This document shows, one piece after another, positions 1 through 9,138 of a stretch of DNA of 64,000 nt. A program made the position numbers and the translations under genes. The DNA comes from Thermoplasmata archaeon (GTDB lineage: Archaea; Thermoplasmatota; Thermoplasmata; Lutacidiplasmatales; UBA184). How positions within the stretch are numbered: position 1 is the first letter of the stretch; each line of letters opens with the position of its first letter. The stretch is taken from contig JAKBSJ010000001.1 of the NCBI GenBank assembly GCA_021844945.1, positions 248,001 through 312,000 on the forward strand. The letters are read 5' to 3'. The notes under the pieces are model-generated. The model was given only the letters and a program-made list of their open reading frames with translations. It searched no databases and had not been told where the DNA came from.

Positions 1-462
1 GGGAGGTCGCTCGAGTCGTGCGTCGGCGCAGCGGTCTATGCCGCCTGCCGAGTCTATTCGGTGCCCCGGACCCTGACCGAGGTCGCCGACGCTGTCGGGG
101 CCCCCCGCACGGATGTCGGCCGCGCGTTCAAGGTCCTCTCGCGAGCGCCGATTACCCGCATCCCTTCGATCGGCTTGAAGGGGTTTCTCGCACGCTACGC
201 CGAAGAGCTCGCGCTGAGCCCCATGGTACGCTCCACGGTCGAGGCCATGCTCGAAGAGGCTCACAAGAGCCCGGAGCTTTCGGGCCTCAGCCCGCATGGC
301 TTGGTGGCGGCGATGATCTGCGTCGCTTCCGACCAGCACGGCGAGAAGCGGTCCCGGGCCCAGATCGCGCGGGTCAGCGCGGTCACCGAAGTCACCCTGC
401 GTTCCACGCGCCGCATCCTCGAGAGGGCGCTCTCGAACCCAACCACCCCGACCGGGCCGTAA
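1..462 (+). CDS. tfb: Transcription initiation factor B (TFB), 3' part
   Basis: This is the C-terminal 153 residues of archaeal TFB, cut by the window edge. TFB bridges TATA-bound TBP and RNA polymerase at every promoter. The visible part covers the end of the first cyclin-fold repeat (AAVYAACRVYSVPRTLTEVA, about residues 10-29 of the fragment) and the whole second repeat (LKGFLARYAEEL ... GLVAAMICVAS ... VSAVTEVTLRSTRRILE), including its recognition helix. The zinc ribbon and B-finger must lie upstream of base 1. The TAA stop is at 460-462. This gene is the strongest single proof that the DNA is archaeal. Whether it is the only TFB of the genome cannot be seen here. Confidence 0.93.
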   Translation, partial: GRSLESCVGAAVYAACRVYSVPRTLTEVADAVGAPRTDVGRAFKVLSRAPITRIPSIGLKGFLARYAEELALSPMVRSTVEAMLEEAHKSPELSGLSPHGLVAAMICVASDQHGEKRSRAQIARVSAVTEVTLRSTRRILERALSNPTTPTGP

Positions 463-595
463 CCGGTCCCCGCGGTGACACGCCTTATCTCCCTCGGACC
501 TTACTCGGCCTCGGGGAGCGCTCCGTCCCGAGCCGCCCTCGCGACGCCCCGGAGCGTCGCGACCCCGGGCCGACCGCGCCCCGACGAGGAGAACC

Positions 596-1762
596 TTGCC
601 GGACCATCCCGCGGTCGCGGACCATCGGACCACCGTCATCTGGGACCCGCGCTTCCTCGACTACAATTTCGGGCCGGGCCATCCGTTCGTGATGGAGTAC
701 CGGGGGCTCGCCGCGCACCTTCTCCGGGAGATTGCCCCGATTTCCGGTGGCGTGCGCTGGCAGACGGAGGTCCCGGTAGCCGATCACGGGACCCTGATTC
801 GGTTCCATCGAGAGGAGTACATCCAGCTCGTAGAGGGAGCGTCGAACCTCGAGCGACGGGTCTGGCTGGATTCCGGCGACACACCGGCGTTCCCGGGCTG
901 CCATGATGCGGCCGCACGGATCGTCCAAGGATCGATCGCTGCCGTCCACGCGGCGACCGAGCACTCCGCCCCCGCGCTCCAGCTCGGAGGCGGTCTGCAT
1001 CACGCCCATCGCGACCGAGCCAGCGGGTTCTGCATCTACAACGACGTGGCGCTCGCGGTCGACGAGGCCTGCCGGAAGGTTGGGAAGGTAGCCTACGTGG
1101 ACATCGATGCCCATCACGGGGATGGGGTCATGTACGGGTTCTACGCGCGCGGGGACGTGCTCGACATCGACATTCACCAGGATGGAAGCTCCCTGTTCCC
1201 GGGCACCGGGGACGTGGACGAGACCGGCGTCGAGGATGGCGCGGGCCTCAAGGTCAATCTACCGCTCCCCGCAGGAGCCGGGGACCGGGCGCTCGTGAGC
1301 CTCTTCCACCGAGTGGTCCTCCCGATGCTGCGGGAGTACCGGCCCCCGCTCGTCATCCTCCAGCACGGGGTGGATGGGCACGCGGGTGACCCCCTCGCGC
1401 AGCTCCAGTACACTCGGGCCGGGTATGCGGAGATTCTCCGAGAACTGCTCTCGTACGCACGCTCGAACTGCGCGGGACGCCTCGTGGTTACGGGGGGTGG
1501 AGGGTACGATCCGGCGAACGTCGCCTTGACCTTGGCCCGCGTGGGCGAGGTCCTAGGCGGAAATCCGGACGGGCCGCCGCTCGGTGCCGCACTTCCGGCG
1601 GAGTGGCGCGACTCGTTCGCCGTCCGAGCGAAGTCCGAAGCTCCTCGGCACTGGTCGGACGAGACTCGGGCCACCTCGGAAACGTGGAGCCCGGCTGTGG
1701 AGCAGTCGCTGGTGGACCGTCTCGAGTCTTCGCTCGGCCGTCGTTTCCCGCGGGTCCGCTAA
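596..1762 (+). CDS. HDAC-family deacetylase (AcuC / histone deacetylase-like)
   Basis: A 388-residue zinc-dependent amidohydrolase of the arginase/deacetylase superfamily. It likely removes acetyl groups from proteins, small amines or acetoin-pathway enzymes; the substrate cannot be told from sequence. The catalytic landmarks are intact: tandem His in GGGLHHAH (H135/H136), zinc ligands D171 and H173 in DIDAHHGDG, a third zinc Asp in QHGVDGHAGDP, and the transition-state Tyr in GGGGYDP. The TTG start at 596 follows a GAGGAG-like ribosome site at 586-591. The 3' end overlaps the convergent neighbour by four bases. Length is normal for AcuC and class I HDAC cores. Confidence 0.9.
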   Translation: MPDHPAVADHRTTVIWDPRFLDYNFGPGHPFVMEYRGLAAHLLREIAPISGGVRWQTEVPVADHGTLIRFHREEYIQLVEGASNLERRVWLDSGDTPAFPGCHDAAARIVQGSIAAVHAATEHSAPALQLGGGLHHAHRDRASGFCIYNDVALAVDEACRKVGKVAYVDIDAHHGDGVMYGFYARGDVLDIDIHQDGSSLFPGTGDVDETGVEDGAGLKVNLPLPAGAGDRALVSLFHRVVLPMLREYRPPLVILQHGVDGHAGDPLAQLQYTRAGYAEILRELLSYARSNCAGRLVVTGGGGYDPANVALTLARVGEVLGGNPDGPPLGAALPAEWRDSFAVRAKSEAPRHWSDETRATSETWSPAVEQSLVDRLESSLGRRFPRVR

Positions 1763-2820
1763 GGGATCGATCCGGGGCTATCGCGATCGAGGAGATCGGC
1801 GTCGCTCGCCCCGATCCCGCGATCGATCGCCTCGCGACCGAGGATGCGTCCGTACTCCCCGCCGAGATGGGCGCGCACGAGCGCGCGAGAGAGGACCGTG
1901 GCTCGGATGAACGCTAGTTCCGAATCGAGTCGCTCCTCGAGCGGCGTCGGCTCGCCATCTTCTGAGGCGACCGAGAGGATTCCGTCGATGAGTTGGTCGC
2001 GATGGAGCCAGTAGACCAGATAGCCGGCGAGCCGCCGAGCGGCGTCGTCGTCGAGGGTTGGGACCTCGGTCGGGACCGAAAAGACCCCAAGGGCCCGGGC
2101 GACACCGCCGCGCGGTGCGAGCTCGTCGAGCGACCAGCCCAGCGGGTGGGCGCCGATCGCAACCGGGCCGGGCCGTCCGTCGAAGAATATCGGCAGGAGT
2201 TCTCGCCCCTCCCTAGGGTCCGGGGGCTCCTCACCCGGAAGATTCTCCGCATCGGATCGATAGAGGCGGGGGGCCACCGCGGCCCGAAGGGATTCGCGAT
2301 CCGTCCATAACCCACGCCGACGGAGCCGGGCCTCCCAGCGACGACGTGCGCGGGCCACGGACGAAGGGACGGCGGCGGCGGGGGTTCGGGCGGTTCGGCG
2401 ACGGGCCGAGCGTAGCTCGGGATCGAGACCCGACGGCGACGAGGTCGGCACGACGCCCCGAGCCCAGTCGTCCAGAGGGTCCAACGAGAGCCCCGGACAG
2501 GAGAGCACCACCGACGGTTGCCAACCGTGCAGCCCGGCGTACGGCTCGACCGGGAAACTGGAGCAGACGAGCGGCCGGAGCGAATGGACGGAGCAGCGGT
2601 TCTCGGATAGCAGGCGGCAGGAACCCCCGTCCGGGAAGGATTCGACATGTAGGACGAGGCCGTCGTCGCGCCGCACCGGGATTTCACGTTCGGCTCGCAA
2701 ACGGGCAAGCTCCTCCCCGTCCAGGCGCGGTTGGGTGTAGCAGCAGAGCCCGCACCCCGGTCGGCATGCGAACCGGAACCCTCTCAGGAGACGGTCGTCC
2801 CATTCGGAGTCACGCAACAC
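1759..2820 (-). CDS. CxxCxxCC-type (YkgJ-like) metal-binding protein
   Basis: A 353-residue protein whose N-terminus carries FACRPGCGLCC (about residues 17-27), followed by two more Cys in SCRLLSENRCSVH and another in PLVCSSFP. This Cys layout is that of the YkgJ / zinc- or iron-chelating family, whose biochemical role is unknown. The C-terminal two thirds is Arg-rich and I recognise no domain in it. The start used is GTG at 2820; an alternative is the next codon, TTG. It is divergent from the HAD gene and convergent with the deacetylase. No function is proposed beyond metal binding. Confidence 0.7.
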   Translation of the reverse strand: MLRDSEWDDRLLRGFRFACRPGCGLCCYTQPRLDGEELARLRAEREIPVRRDDGLVLHVESFPDGGSCRLLSENRCSVHSLRPLVCSSFPVEPYAGLHGWQPSVVLSCPGLSLDPLDDWARGVVPTSSPSGLDPELRSARRRTARTPAAAVPSSVARARRRWEARLRRRGLWTDRESLRAAVAPRLYRSDAENLPGEEPPDPREGRELLPIFFDGRPGPVAIGAHPLGWSLDELAPRGGVARALGVFSVPTEVPTLDDDAARRLAGYLVYWLHRDQLIDGILSVASEDGEPTPLEERLDSELAFIRATVLSRALVRAHLGGEYGRILGREAIDRGIGASDADLLDRDSPGSIP

Positions 2821-2972
2821 GGTTCACCTTCACCGCGAAACGGCTCCGAGCCACCCCGCGAAGGATGCGCGGAAGATGCGCCATCCATTTACGCCATCGC
2901 CCGGCATGGGGGGTGGGCCCGGCGCCCCGGTCCACGCTTAGTACGGATCGGTCCCGGTCCGGATGGAGTCCC

Positions 2973-3719
2973 GTGGTCGACGCTGTGACGTTGGATCTTT
3001 GGTACACATTGTGGTACCAGCGCCCAAACGAGCGCGCGGATTTCCGGCGGCGCAAGCGGCGCGTTTGGAGCGATTGCCTGAGGGCCGCGGGCGCAAGCCC
3101 GGCCGAGGTCCGCACGAGTTCGAAGGCGCTGAGGCTCGAACGGCTGCGGCATGTGGTCGACGGCACGGCGTGGAGCCCGCGCTTGGCCGCGGCGTGGCTC
3201 GGGAAGCATGCCGGCATACGAGTGGACGTCGGGGCGCTGGAATTCGAACTCGACCGGGTCGTCGCACAGATCCCGGTGCATCGCACGCCCGGCTCGGAAC
3301 AGTTCGTGGAACGGATGCGTCGAGAGGGTCGCCGTATCGGACTCGTCTCGAACATCCTAGAGGAGACGCCCCTGTCGATACGGAGCCGGCTCGCGGAGGA
3401 TGGGATGATGGACTGGTTCGACGCGCTGGCGATTTCGAGTGAGGTGGGCTGGGCCAAGCCGGATCCCCGGATCTTCTGGGATTGTCTTCGCCGCCTTCGC
3501 GCGCCGCCGACGAGCTCCGTGCATGTGGGCGATCTACCCGTGGATATTCGAGGGGCGCGCGCGGCTCACATGAAGGCCGTGTGGTTTTGGGGGGCCGACC
3601 GGTGGAGCTCTCGTGCCGATCGCAGCACCCGGCGATTGGCGCGGCTCAACCTCCCGCGGATTCGCACTTGGACCGGAGTCGCGCATGCGCTAGCCGCGCG
3701 CCGGAGGGTGGACGGATGA
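2973..3719 (+). CDS. HAD-superfamily hydrolase
   Basis: A 248-residue haloacid dehalogenase-type phosphatase. Motif I is LDLWYTLW (nucleophile Asp 7; Trp two residues later instead of the usual second Asp), motif II is LVSN, motif III is the Lys of GWAKPDP, and motif IV is HVGDLPVDIRGA. The GTG at 2973 is the only sensible start; the frame stays open upstream but reads Arg/Pro-rich nonsense. The stop overlaps the next start as ATGA, so it is translationally coupled to the GH15 gene. It may act on a sugar phosphate released by or feeding that enzyme (inference); the substrate is unknown. Confidence 0.8.
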   Translation: MVDAVTLDLWYTLWYQRPNERADFRRRKRRVWSDCLRAAGASPAEVRTSSKALRLERLRHVVDGTAWSPRLAAAWLGKHAGIRVDVGALEFELDRVVAQIPVHRTPGSEQFVERMRREGRRIGLVSNILEETPLSIRSRLAEDGMMDWFDALAISSEVGWAKPDPRIFWDCLRRLRAPPTSSVHVGDLPVDIRGARAAHMKAVWFWGADRWSSRADRSTRRLARLNLPRIRTWTGVAHALAARRRVDG

Positions 3720-5671
3720 GAAGCCCCCCGTCTCCCACCCCGACCTCCTACCGGTTCGACCCCAACGCCCCTCGACCCGGGTTCCTTCCGATCACCGAGT
3801 ACGGGGTTATCGGCAACCTCGAAACCGTAGCGCTCGTCTCCCCCCTTGGTTCGGTCGATTGGATATGCTTGCCCCGCTTCTCCTCGCCGAGCGTACTCGG
3901 GCGAGTCCTCGACCCCTCGAAAGGGGGAATGCTCGAGGTCGTGCCGGAGAGATCGGGCCGCGCGAGCATCGAGTACATCACGGGTACCAACGTCCTTCGT
4001 ACGCGCTTCGAGCTCTCCCGGCGGCGCGTCCTCACCCTCGTCGACTTCCTGCCGATCACGATGGACCAGCCCTCCTCTCCCTCGATGCTGATCCGCCTCG
4101 TCTCAGCGAGGGGCGGTCCCATCCGCGTGCGTACCCTGCTCGATGCGCGGCCCGGCTACGGGAGCGAACGGCTCACCTGGGAAACCACGGCCTCGGGCGC
4201 CATCGCGCAAGCGGACCTCGCTCATTGGACCTACCTGCACCCGTCTCCCCTGACCATCACCGACGGAGGGGTGGTCGGCGGGGGAATCGTCCGGCCCGGC
4301 GAGCCGTGGGCGATCGAACTGATCCGGGGGGACCGGCGCGCCGGGCTCCCAAGCTCTCGGGTCCTGCTCGAGCAGTCCATTCGGTTCTGGCAGACATGGG
4401 TCCGGCGGGGAGCTGCGCCGCTCGCGCACCTCCCCCGTGCCTGGCGACGCTGGGTGCTCCGCTCGGAGTTGACCCTCAAGCTCCTTTCCCAACGCCAAAG
4501 CGGCGCATTCGTGGCCGCCGCGACGACCTCGATCCCCGAATGGCCCACGGGGAGTCGGAACTGGGACTATCGCTACGCGTGGTTTCGGGATGCTGCGTTC
4601 TCCGCTCAGGCCCTCCTGCTGCTGGGGCACGTCGAGGAGGCCGAAGGGTTCCTGCGCTGGGTGATCGGAAGGCTCGGGGTCCCGGGGGGTCCGGAGGGCC
4701 CGCTGCGCCCTCTGTACGATGCCCACGGGGAAAGAATCGTTCCTGAGCGCTCGCTCCCCGGGTGGTCGGGCTACATGGACGCACGCCCGGTCCGGGTCGG
4801 GAACCGGGCCGAGACCCAGTTCCAGCTCGACATCTATGGAGAGATTCTTTCGGCCGCACTCCTGTACGCCCACCTGCACGAAGAGCACGTCGCGACCTAC
4901 TGGCCGATGCTCCGGGGCCTCGCCGAGAGCGTGGAGCGTCGGTGGACCGAACCCGACCATGGGATCTGGGAGGCCCGGGGCCCCCCGCAGCACTACGTCC
5001 ACTCGAAGGTGATGGCATGGGTCGCTCTCGACCGCGCGACGGAACTGGCCCAGCGCTTCGAGGGGCGGGCCGTCGCGGAACGTTTCGCGCGGACCGCGAA
5101 CGAGATTCGATCAGTGGTCGAGCGGCGAGGGTGGAATGAGCGACGCCGGTCGTTCATGCAGGCCTTCGACTCGGACCAGCCCGACGCGAGCAACCTGCGA
5201 ATTCCGCTCGTCCGGTTCCTCCCCTTCGACGACCCCCGGGTCGACGGCACGGTCCGTTACATCGACCGAACGCTAACGCGCGGCCCGTTCGTGATGCGGT
5301 TCCTTACCGACCGCGATCCGATGGGGCCCGAGGGGTCGTTCCTCGCCTGTTCGTTCTGGCGGATCGAGTGCCTCGCACGGATGGGCCGGTTGGAGTCGGC
5401 GATTTCCGACTGGAACGAGCTGCTGAGCGTGGCCGGCCCGCTGCGGCTCTTCAGCGAAGAGTACGACCCCGTGCGCCGTCTACCGCTGGGAAACTACCCC
5501 CAGGCGCTCACGCACATCGGCGTGCTCCGCAGCGCCTTCGCGCTCGCCTCGAACCTCGGCGCCGAACAGGCGCACCCGACCGTGCCGCACCTGCTCGAGT
5601 ACGTCCGCCCGCCGCCGGACGTCCTGACGAGGGCGGCGGGGGAGTGGGGCACCTTCGCGAGGAAGAGCTAG
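3716..5671 (+). CDS. GH15 glucoamylase / trehalase
   Basis: A 651-residue glycoside hydrolase family 15 enzyme with an N-terminal beta-sandwich (about 1-260) and an (alpha/alpha)6 barrel (about 290-640). Signature pieces are RNWDYRYAWFRDAAF, the acid Glu in GIWEARG with HYVHSKVMAWVALDRA after it, and the base Glu in FSEEYDP near the C-terminus. Family members of this length in Thermoplasma are intracellular phosphate-dependent trehalases; others are glucoamylases or dextranases. No signal peptide is seen, which fits an intracellular trehalase (inference). It overlaps the upstream HAD gene (ATGA). The glucose released would feed the glucokinase and pentose-phosphate genes at 19-28 kb. Confidence 0.87.
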   Translation: MRSPPSPTPTSYRFDPNAPRPGFLPITEYGVIGNLETVALVSPLGSVDWICLPRFSSPSVLGRVLDPSKGGMLEVVPERSGRASIEYITGTNVLRTRFELSRRRVLTLVDFLPITMDQPSSPSMLIRLVSARGGPIRVRTLLDARPGYGSERLTWETTASGAIAQADLAHWTYLHPSPLTITDGGVVGGGIVRPGEPWAIELIRGDRRAGLPSSRVLLEQSIRFWQTWVRRGAAPLAHLPRAWRRWVLRSELTLKLLSQRQSGAFVAAATTSIPEWPTGSRNWDYRYAWFRDAAFSAQALLLLGHVEEAEGFLRWVIGRLGVPGGPEGPLRPLYDAHGERIVPERSLPGWSGYMDARPVRVGNRAETQFQLDIYGEILSAALLYAHLHEEHVATYWPMLRGLAESVERRWTEPDHGIWEARGPPQHYVHSKVMAWVALDRATELAQRFEGRAVAERFARTANEIRSVVERRGWNERRRSFMQAFDSDQPDASNLRIPLVRFLPFDDPRVDGTVRYIDRTLTRGPFVMRFLTDRDPMGPEGSFLACSFWRIECLARMGRLESAISDWNELLSVAGPLRLFSEEYDPVRRLPLGNYPQALTHIGVLRSAFALASNLGAEQAHPTVPHLLEYVRPPPDVLTRAAGEWGTFARKS

Positions 5672-5684
5672 TTTCCTACCACGG

Positions 5685-5691
5685 TTATAAA
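5685..5691 (+). promoter_or_regulatory. TATA box, leaderless promoter of the alpha/beta hydrolase
   Basis: TTATAAA centred about 27 nt before the ATG at 5715. This is the usual TATA-to-start-site distance in archaea, so transcription should begin at or next to the start codon, giving a leaderless mRNA. No ribosome site is present between box and start. Confidence 0.75.
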
Positions 5692-5714
5692 CCGCCCGCG
5701 TCGTCCCGGGACCG

Positions 5715-6671
5715 ATGACGGACGGTTGGCCAGAGCCGATGAAAGAAGGCACGGTTTCGGTCACGGGCTATCCGATGTACTATCGGATCTGCGGCCCTCG
5801 CGATGCCCGGGAAACGGTTCTCTGCATGCACGGAGGGCCGGGCGGGACGCATGACTACCTGCAGCCGATTGCCGACCTCTCTCGCGATGGCTACCGCGTC
5901 GTCTTCTACGATCAGCTCGGATGCGGCCGCTCCGCGCGCATTACGGACACCTCGCTGTTCACCCTCGAGCACAACGTGCTCGAGGTGGAAGAGCTCCGAC
6001 GCACCCTCGATTTGGGCCGGATACACCTCTTCGGCTCGAGCTACGGAGGCACGCTGGCGCTTGCTTACACGCTCGCGCATCCCGAGGCGGTCCGTACGCT
6101 GACGACGGCGGGAGGGGTCGCCGACATCCCGTTCGCGACGGAGGAGATGCGGCGATGGATTTCCGAGCTTCCCCCGCCCGTCCAAGCCGTCCTGCATCGG
6201 GGCCAGGAGACCGGCCAGTTCGATACGCCGGAATACGAAGCCGCGATGATGGAGTTCTACCGGCGCCATGTCTGCCGCCTTTGGCCGTGGCCCCCGCCGG
6301 TGACCTACACGCTCGACAACCTCAGCCGGCCCGTGTACCTCTACATGAACGGACCGAACGAGTTCACGATCGTCGGCACGATCAAGGACCTCCGATTCGT
6401 CGACCGTCTCGGAGCCATCCGGGCACCCACGCTGGTGACTGGGGGCCGGTACGATGAGGTGAGCCCCCGAGTGGCGGAGCAGATCGCCCGAGCCATCCCG
6501 GGCGCCGAGCTCGAGATCTTCGCCCAAAGCTCTCACATGCCGTTCTGGGAGGAGCGGACGATGTACCTGAGCCGGTTCCGCCGATTTCTGGCCGCCCATC
6601 GCGAGACCGATCCGGCGGTGGGCAACCCGGCTCGGCCCCCGGGGCCTAGTACGAACCACCGTCCGATATAG
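5715..6671 (+). CDS. Prolyl iminopeptidase-like alpha/beta hydrolase
   Basis: A 318-residue serine hydrolase of family S33. MHGGPGGTHDY (about 38-48) is the HGGPG oxyanion motif of proline iminopeptidases, FGSSYGGT carries the nucleophile Ser, and the catalytic Asp and His lie in GGRYDEVSP and SSHMPFW. It resembles the tricorn-interacting factor F1 of Thermoplasma, which trims peptides from the proteasome/tricorn route; that assignment is by family only. It is preceded by a clear TATA box and no leader. The C-terminal 25 residues are Pro-rich and probably disordered. Confidence 0.85.
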   Translation: MTDGWPEPMKEGTVSVTGYPMYYRICGPRDARETVLCMHGGPGGTHDYLQPIADLSRDGYRVVFYDQLGCGRSARITDTSLFTLEHNVLEVEELRRTLDLGRIHLFGSSYGGTLALAYTLAHPEAVRTLTTAGGVADIPFATEEMRRWISELPPPVQAVLHRGQETGQFDTPEYEAAMMEFYRRHVCRLWPWPPPVTYTLDNLSRPVYLYMNGPNEFTIVGTIKDLRFVDRLGAIRAPTLVTGGRYDEVSPRVAEQIARAIPGAELEIFAQSSHMPFWEERTMYLSRFRRFLAAHRETDPAVGNPARPPGPSTNHRPI

Positions 6672-6752
6672 GGCTCCCACCTCCGAAAGGTCGCCGCGGG
6701 GCCGGGCAAACCCGGCCCGACCGGCTCCCGGAAGAGAGGAAGCGCTGGATCG

Positions 6753-7784
6753 ATGTGGGCAGGGCTGCTTGCGGTCACTCCCGCCACATCCTGGGCAGCG
6801 TTGATCGCCGCCGGGATGGTCGCACTGAACCTCTACGTCCTTTGGCGACTCCTGCTCGGGCCCAAGCGCCCGTCCATTTCCACCGCCGTGCTCGGGATTG
6901 GGATCCTGCTCAGCCAGCTCATCTTCTGGATGGGGACCGCGTACTACGTCGAAGTCCCCACGGTCGCGGGATTCACGGTCTTCGGCCTCGCGGCACAGTT
7001 CATGATGGTGCCGTTCGGGCTGTGGCTTCTCTCGCTCGTGTTCGAGCAATCCGAGCACCCGATTGCGGCGGGAGAGGCGTGGACCTGGACGTTGGCCCTT
7101 CTCGTCGTGGGGAACGAGGTGTTCATGAGTTGGGCGTTTGCCGCGCTCGTGCCCGGCATGCTGCCGACCGCGATCGATTCGTTCGCGGCGGTGGGCCACG
7201 CGCTGCTCGTCTCGCTGAGCTCGGTCTGGTACTACTGGCCGATGGGCGTTACGATGGCCGTCCTGATCCGGGGATGCCGTTTCGACGACGACGAGGACCG
7301 CCGGGCGCTCTATGCCCTGACCGCGACCACCTTCGTCGCGCCGTGGGCCATTGACGTCCCCATCGTCGGAGCCATCGCGATGGCGGCGATCATGAGCGGA
7401 GGGATCTACATCCTTTGGCGAGGGACCCAGTTCACCCGGGTATCGCGTTCCTCGCTGGTCCTTCGCGGGGAGGTCGGTGCCGCCTTCCTCGCGATGGGGC
7501 TCAGCTGGGTCGGCTCCTTCCTTTTCCTTCCGGGGGCCGGATTCGCTCCGTTCGCCGGTGTGATGGTGATCGCGATGTCCCTGGAGACGGTCTACCTCAT
7601 TGGCCGCCTGGCGCGCTTTGGCTACGGCCGCGCATCGACGTCGACGGCCAGCGAACCGGCGAGTTCCCCGATGGCGGCCCCCAGCCCGGCCGCCCCTCGG
7701 CCCGACGCCGGTTCCCTTGCATCTGGGACCGGGAACGTTCCGCATACCGGGGAGGCGGCCTCGGGAACCTACTACGAGGTGTAG
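6753..7784 (+). CDS. Polytopic membrane protein, first gene of a three-gene membrane cluster
   Basis: A 343-residue protein with about eight hydrophobic segments (roughly 10-32, 45-65, 70-95, 105-135, 148-172, 190-215, 240-260, 265-285) and a Pro/Ala/Ser-rich cytoplasmic tail. I do not recognise the family. Several segments carry Trp/Tyr and acidic residues (WMGTAYYVEVP, WYYWPMGV), and there is no Cys cluster. The next two genes on the same strand also encode membrane proteins, the last with iron-sulfur motifs, so all three may form one membrane redox complex (inference). The ATG at 6753 follows a purine-rich GGAAGAGAGGAAG stretch. Confidence 0.7.
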   Translation: MWAGLLAVTPATSWAALIAAGMVALNLYVLWRLLLGPKRPSISTAVLGIGILLSQLIFWMGTAYYVEVPTVAGFTVFGLAAQFMMVPFGLWLLSLVFEQSEHPIAAGEAWTWTLALLVVGNEVFMSWAFAALVPGMLPTAIDSFAAVGHALLVSLSSVWYYWPMGVTMAVLIRGCRFDDDEDRRALYALTATTFVAPWAIDVPIVGAIAMAAIMSGGIYILWRGTQFTRVSRSSLVLRGEVGAAFLAMGLSWVGSFLFLPGAGFAPFAGVMVIAMSLETVYLIGRLARFGYGRASTSTASEPASSPMAAPSPAAPRPDAGSLASGTGNVPHTGEAASGTYYEV

Positions 7785-7802
7785 AAGTTAGCACGGCGCT
7801 CC

Positions 7803-7808
7803 AATAAA
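7803..7808 (+). promoter_or_regulatory. TATA-like box before the second membrane-cluster gene
   Basis: AATAAA lies about 26 nt upstream of the ATG at 7831, the spacing expected of a leaderless archaeal transcript. It sits in the short gap after the preceding gene, so this gene may have its own promoter. Confidence 0.55.
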
Positions 7809-7830
7809 GGGGCGACCGGATGGTTCGGCA

Positions 7831-9096
7831 ATGACGTCCAAGGGCGGACCCGTGGCCCGGTCCGTGTTCACCTTCCGGGCTACCCGTCAGGTGCTGGCGC
7901 GGCGCTGGGCGATCCCGCTCTTCCTGCTGATCGCCGCGGTCTTCGCGTTCGCGGCGATGATCATGGGAGGGATGCTCGTGTTTGCCCGTACCGGCTACAC
8001 GCACCTCACCGTGATCGTCCTCACCACCGCCAGCGGCGGAGCCGCGTGGTGGAATTATCCCGGGGTGATCGTGGGGTTCCCGAACGGAGGGCTGTTCCTC
8101 CCCTTCTTCGGCACCTTGACGATGCTCATCGTTTCGATCGGGGTCGGTGCGGGAATGTCGGTCGCCGTCGTCCTGTGGACCCGCCTGATCCGCCTGAGAC
8201 GCCTCGCGGCGTCGGGGAACGTGGCGATCGGTTCGATGGCCGGCCTCACCCCGGCGTTCCTCTCCCTCGCCACGATCGGTGCCTGCTGCACGATCACGAC
8301 CAGCACCGCGGCGGGGCTAGGGGTAGTGGCTCAGACGAGCGGCACTACGGCCTACACGCTGCTCGCGAACAATTGGTTCCTCGGCGTGTTCGAGATCGTG
8401 GTCCTTACGATCGCCCTGCTCGCGCACGAGGCCCTACTAGAGACGTATGGGCCGCTCCTCGGGCTCACGACGTCCCCGAACGGCCGGATCGTCCGCCTCC
8501 CCGACGACCTGCCGACCCCCGCCCCTCTCTCGGGCGCCACGATCGTCCGCGCGGTCGTGCGCGTGGTCCTCCTGCTCGGCGGGGTCCTGTGGGCCCTGGC
8601 GGGCGTCGGCCTGGCCGCGACCTACAACTATCCGTTCTCCTCCGCGTCGTTCTGGTTCGCCGTGCTCGTTCAGCACGAGTTCATCGCGGCGATCGCGGTC
8701 TTCATTGCCATTCTGCCCGACGCTGGGTCCCAGGGGCTGAGGCGCGCGAGCCGGTCGATTTCGGGGTGGGGACTTAGGGCGGCCCTCTTCGTCGCGGGTG
8801 CCTCGGTAATTGCATGGCTCCCTCCGGTCGGGCTCGGAACCGGTGCCGAGGGCTTGTTCAATGAGTTTTTCGGCATGGCCGGCCTTCCCGCGAGCTGGGG
8901 GGCGATCGCTCCCCCGTACGGGATGGGGGTCGCCCTAGTGGTCCGGTTCGTGTTCCAGTTCGGGCTGATGGGTTCGTTCGCCCTCTTACTCGCGCTGGCG
9001 CCCACAAAAGCGCTCGCGTGGGTATCCACCGACCGTCGGCCGGTCGCGGAGCGGAGCGGGATCGCGCCCACGGCGGGTCACCCGGCCGGAGAGTGA
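7831..9096 (+). CDS. Polytopic membrane protein of unknown function
   Basis: A 421-residue membrane protein with about nine to ten transmembrane segments. A central segment holds a Cys pair in TIGACCTITTSTAAG (about residues 148-162), and a later segment carries VQHEFIAAIAVFIA with a conserved-looking His-Glu. I do not recognise the family. A TATA-like box 26 nt upstream and the absence of a ribosome site suggest a leaderless message. It lies between another multi-TM protein and a membrane polyferredoxin, all on one strand. The intramembrane Cys and His residues could bind a metal or haem, but nothing proves it. Confidence 0.7.
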   Translation: MTSKGGPVARSVFTFRATRQVLARRWAIPLFLLIAAVFAFAAMIMGGMLVFARTGYTHLTVIVLTTASGGAAWWNYPGVIVGFPNGGLFLPFFGTLTMLIVSIGVGAGMSVAVVLWTRLIRLRRLAASGNVAIGSMAGLTPAFLSLATIGACCTITTSTAAGLGVVAQTSGTTAYTLLANNWFLGVFEIVVLTIALLAHEALLETYGPLLGLTTSPNGRIVRLPDDLPTPAPLSGATIVRAVVRVVLLLGGVLWALAGVGLAATYNYPFSSASFWFAVLVQHEFIAAIAVFIAILPDAGSQGLRRASRSISGWGLRAALFVAGASVIAWLPPVGLGTGAEGLFNEFFGMAGLPASWGAIAPPYGMGVALVVRFVFQFGLMGSFALLLALAPTKALAWVSTDRRPVAERSGIAPTAGHPAGE

Positions 9097-9108
9097 GCCT
9101 TCGCGGGG

Positions 9109-9115
9109 TCTAAAC
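9109..9115 (+). promoter_or_regulatory. TATA-like box of the polyferredoxin gene
   Basis: TCTAAAC centred 27 nt before the GTG start at 9139, with no ribosome site between. The same CTAAACC core occurs at the same distance before the ATG at 60632. Confidence 0.55.
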
Positions 9116-9138
9116 CGCGGGTTGGGAAGGGTTCGATC

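Noticed and set aside
2346-2972. N-terminal extension of the HAD frame by about 209 codons
   Set aside because: The extension is Arg/Pro-rich, lies antisense to the CxxCxxCC gene, and motif I of the HAD fold begins right after the GTG at 2973.
5685-7745. 686-codon open frame on the minus strand
   Set aside because: It is antisense to the prolyl-iminopeptidase-like and first membrane genes, which have clear motifs or TM pattern. The translation is Arg/Gly/Asp/His-rich as expected of a GC-rich shadow frame.
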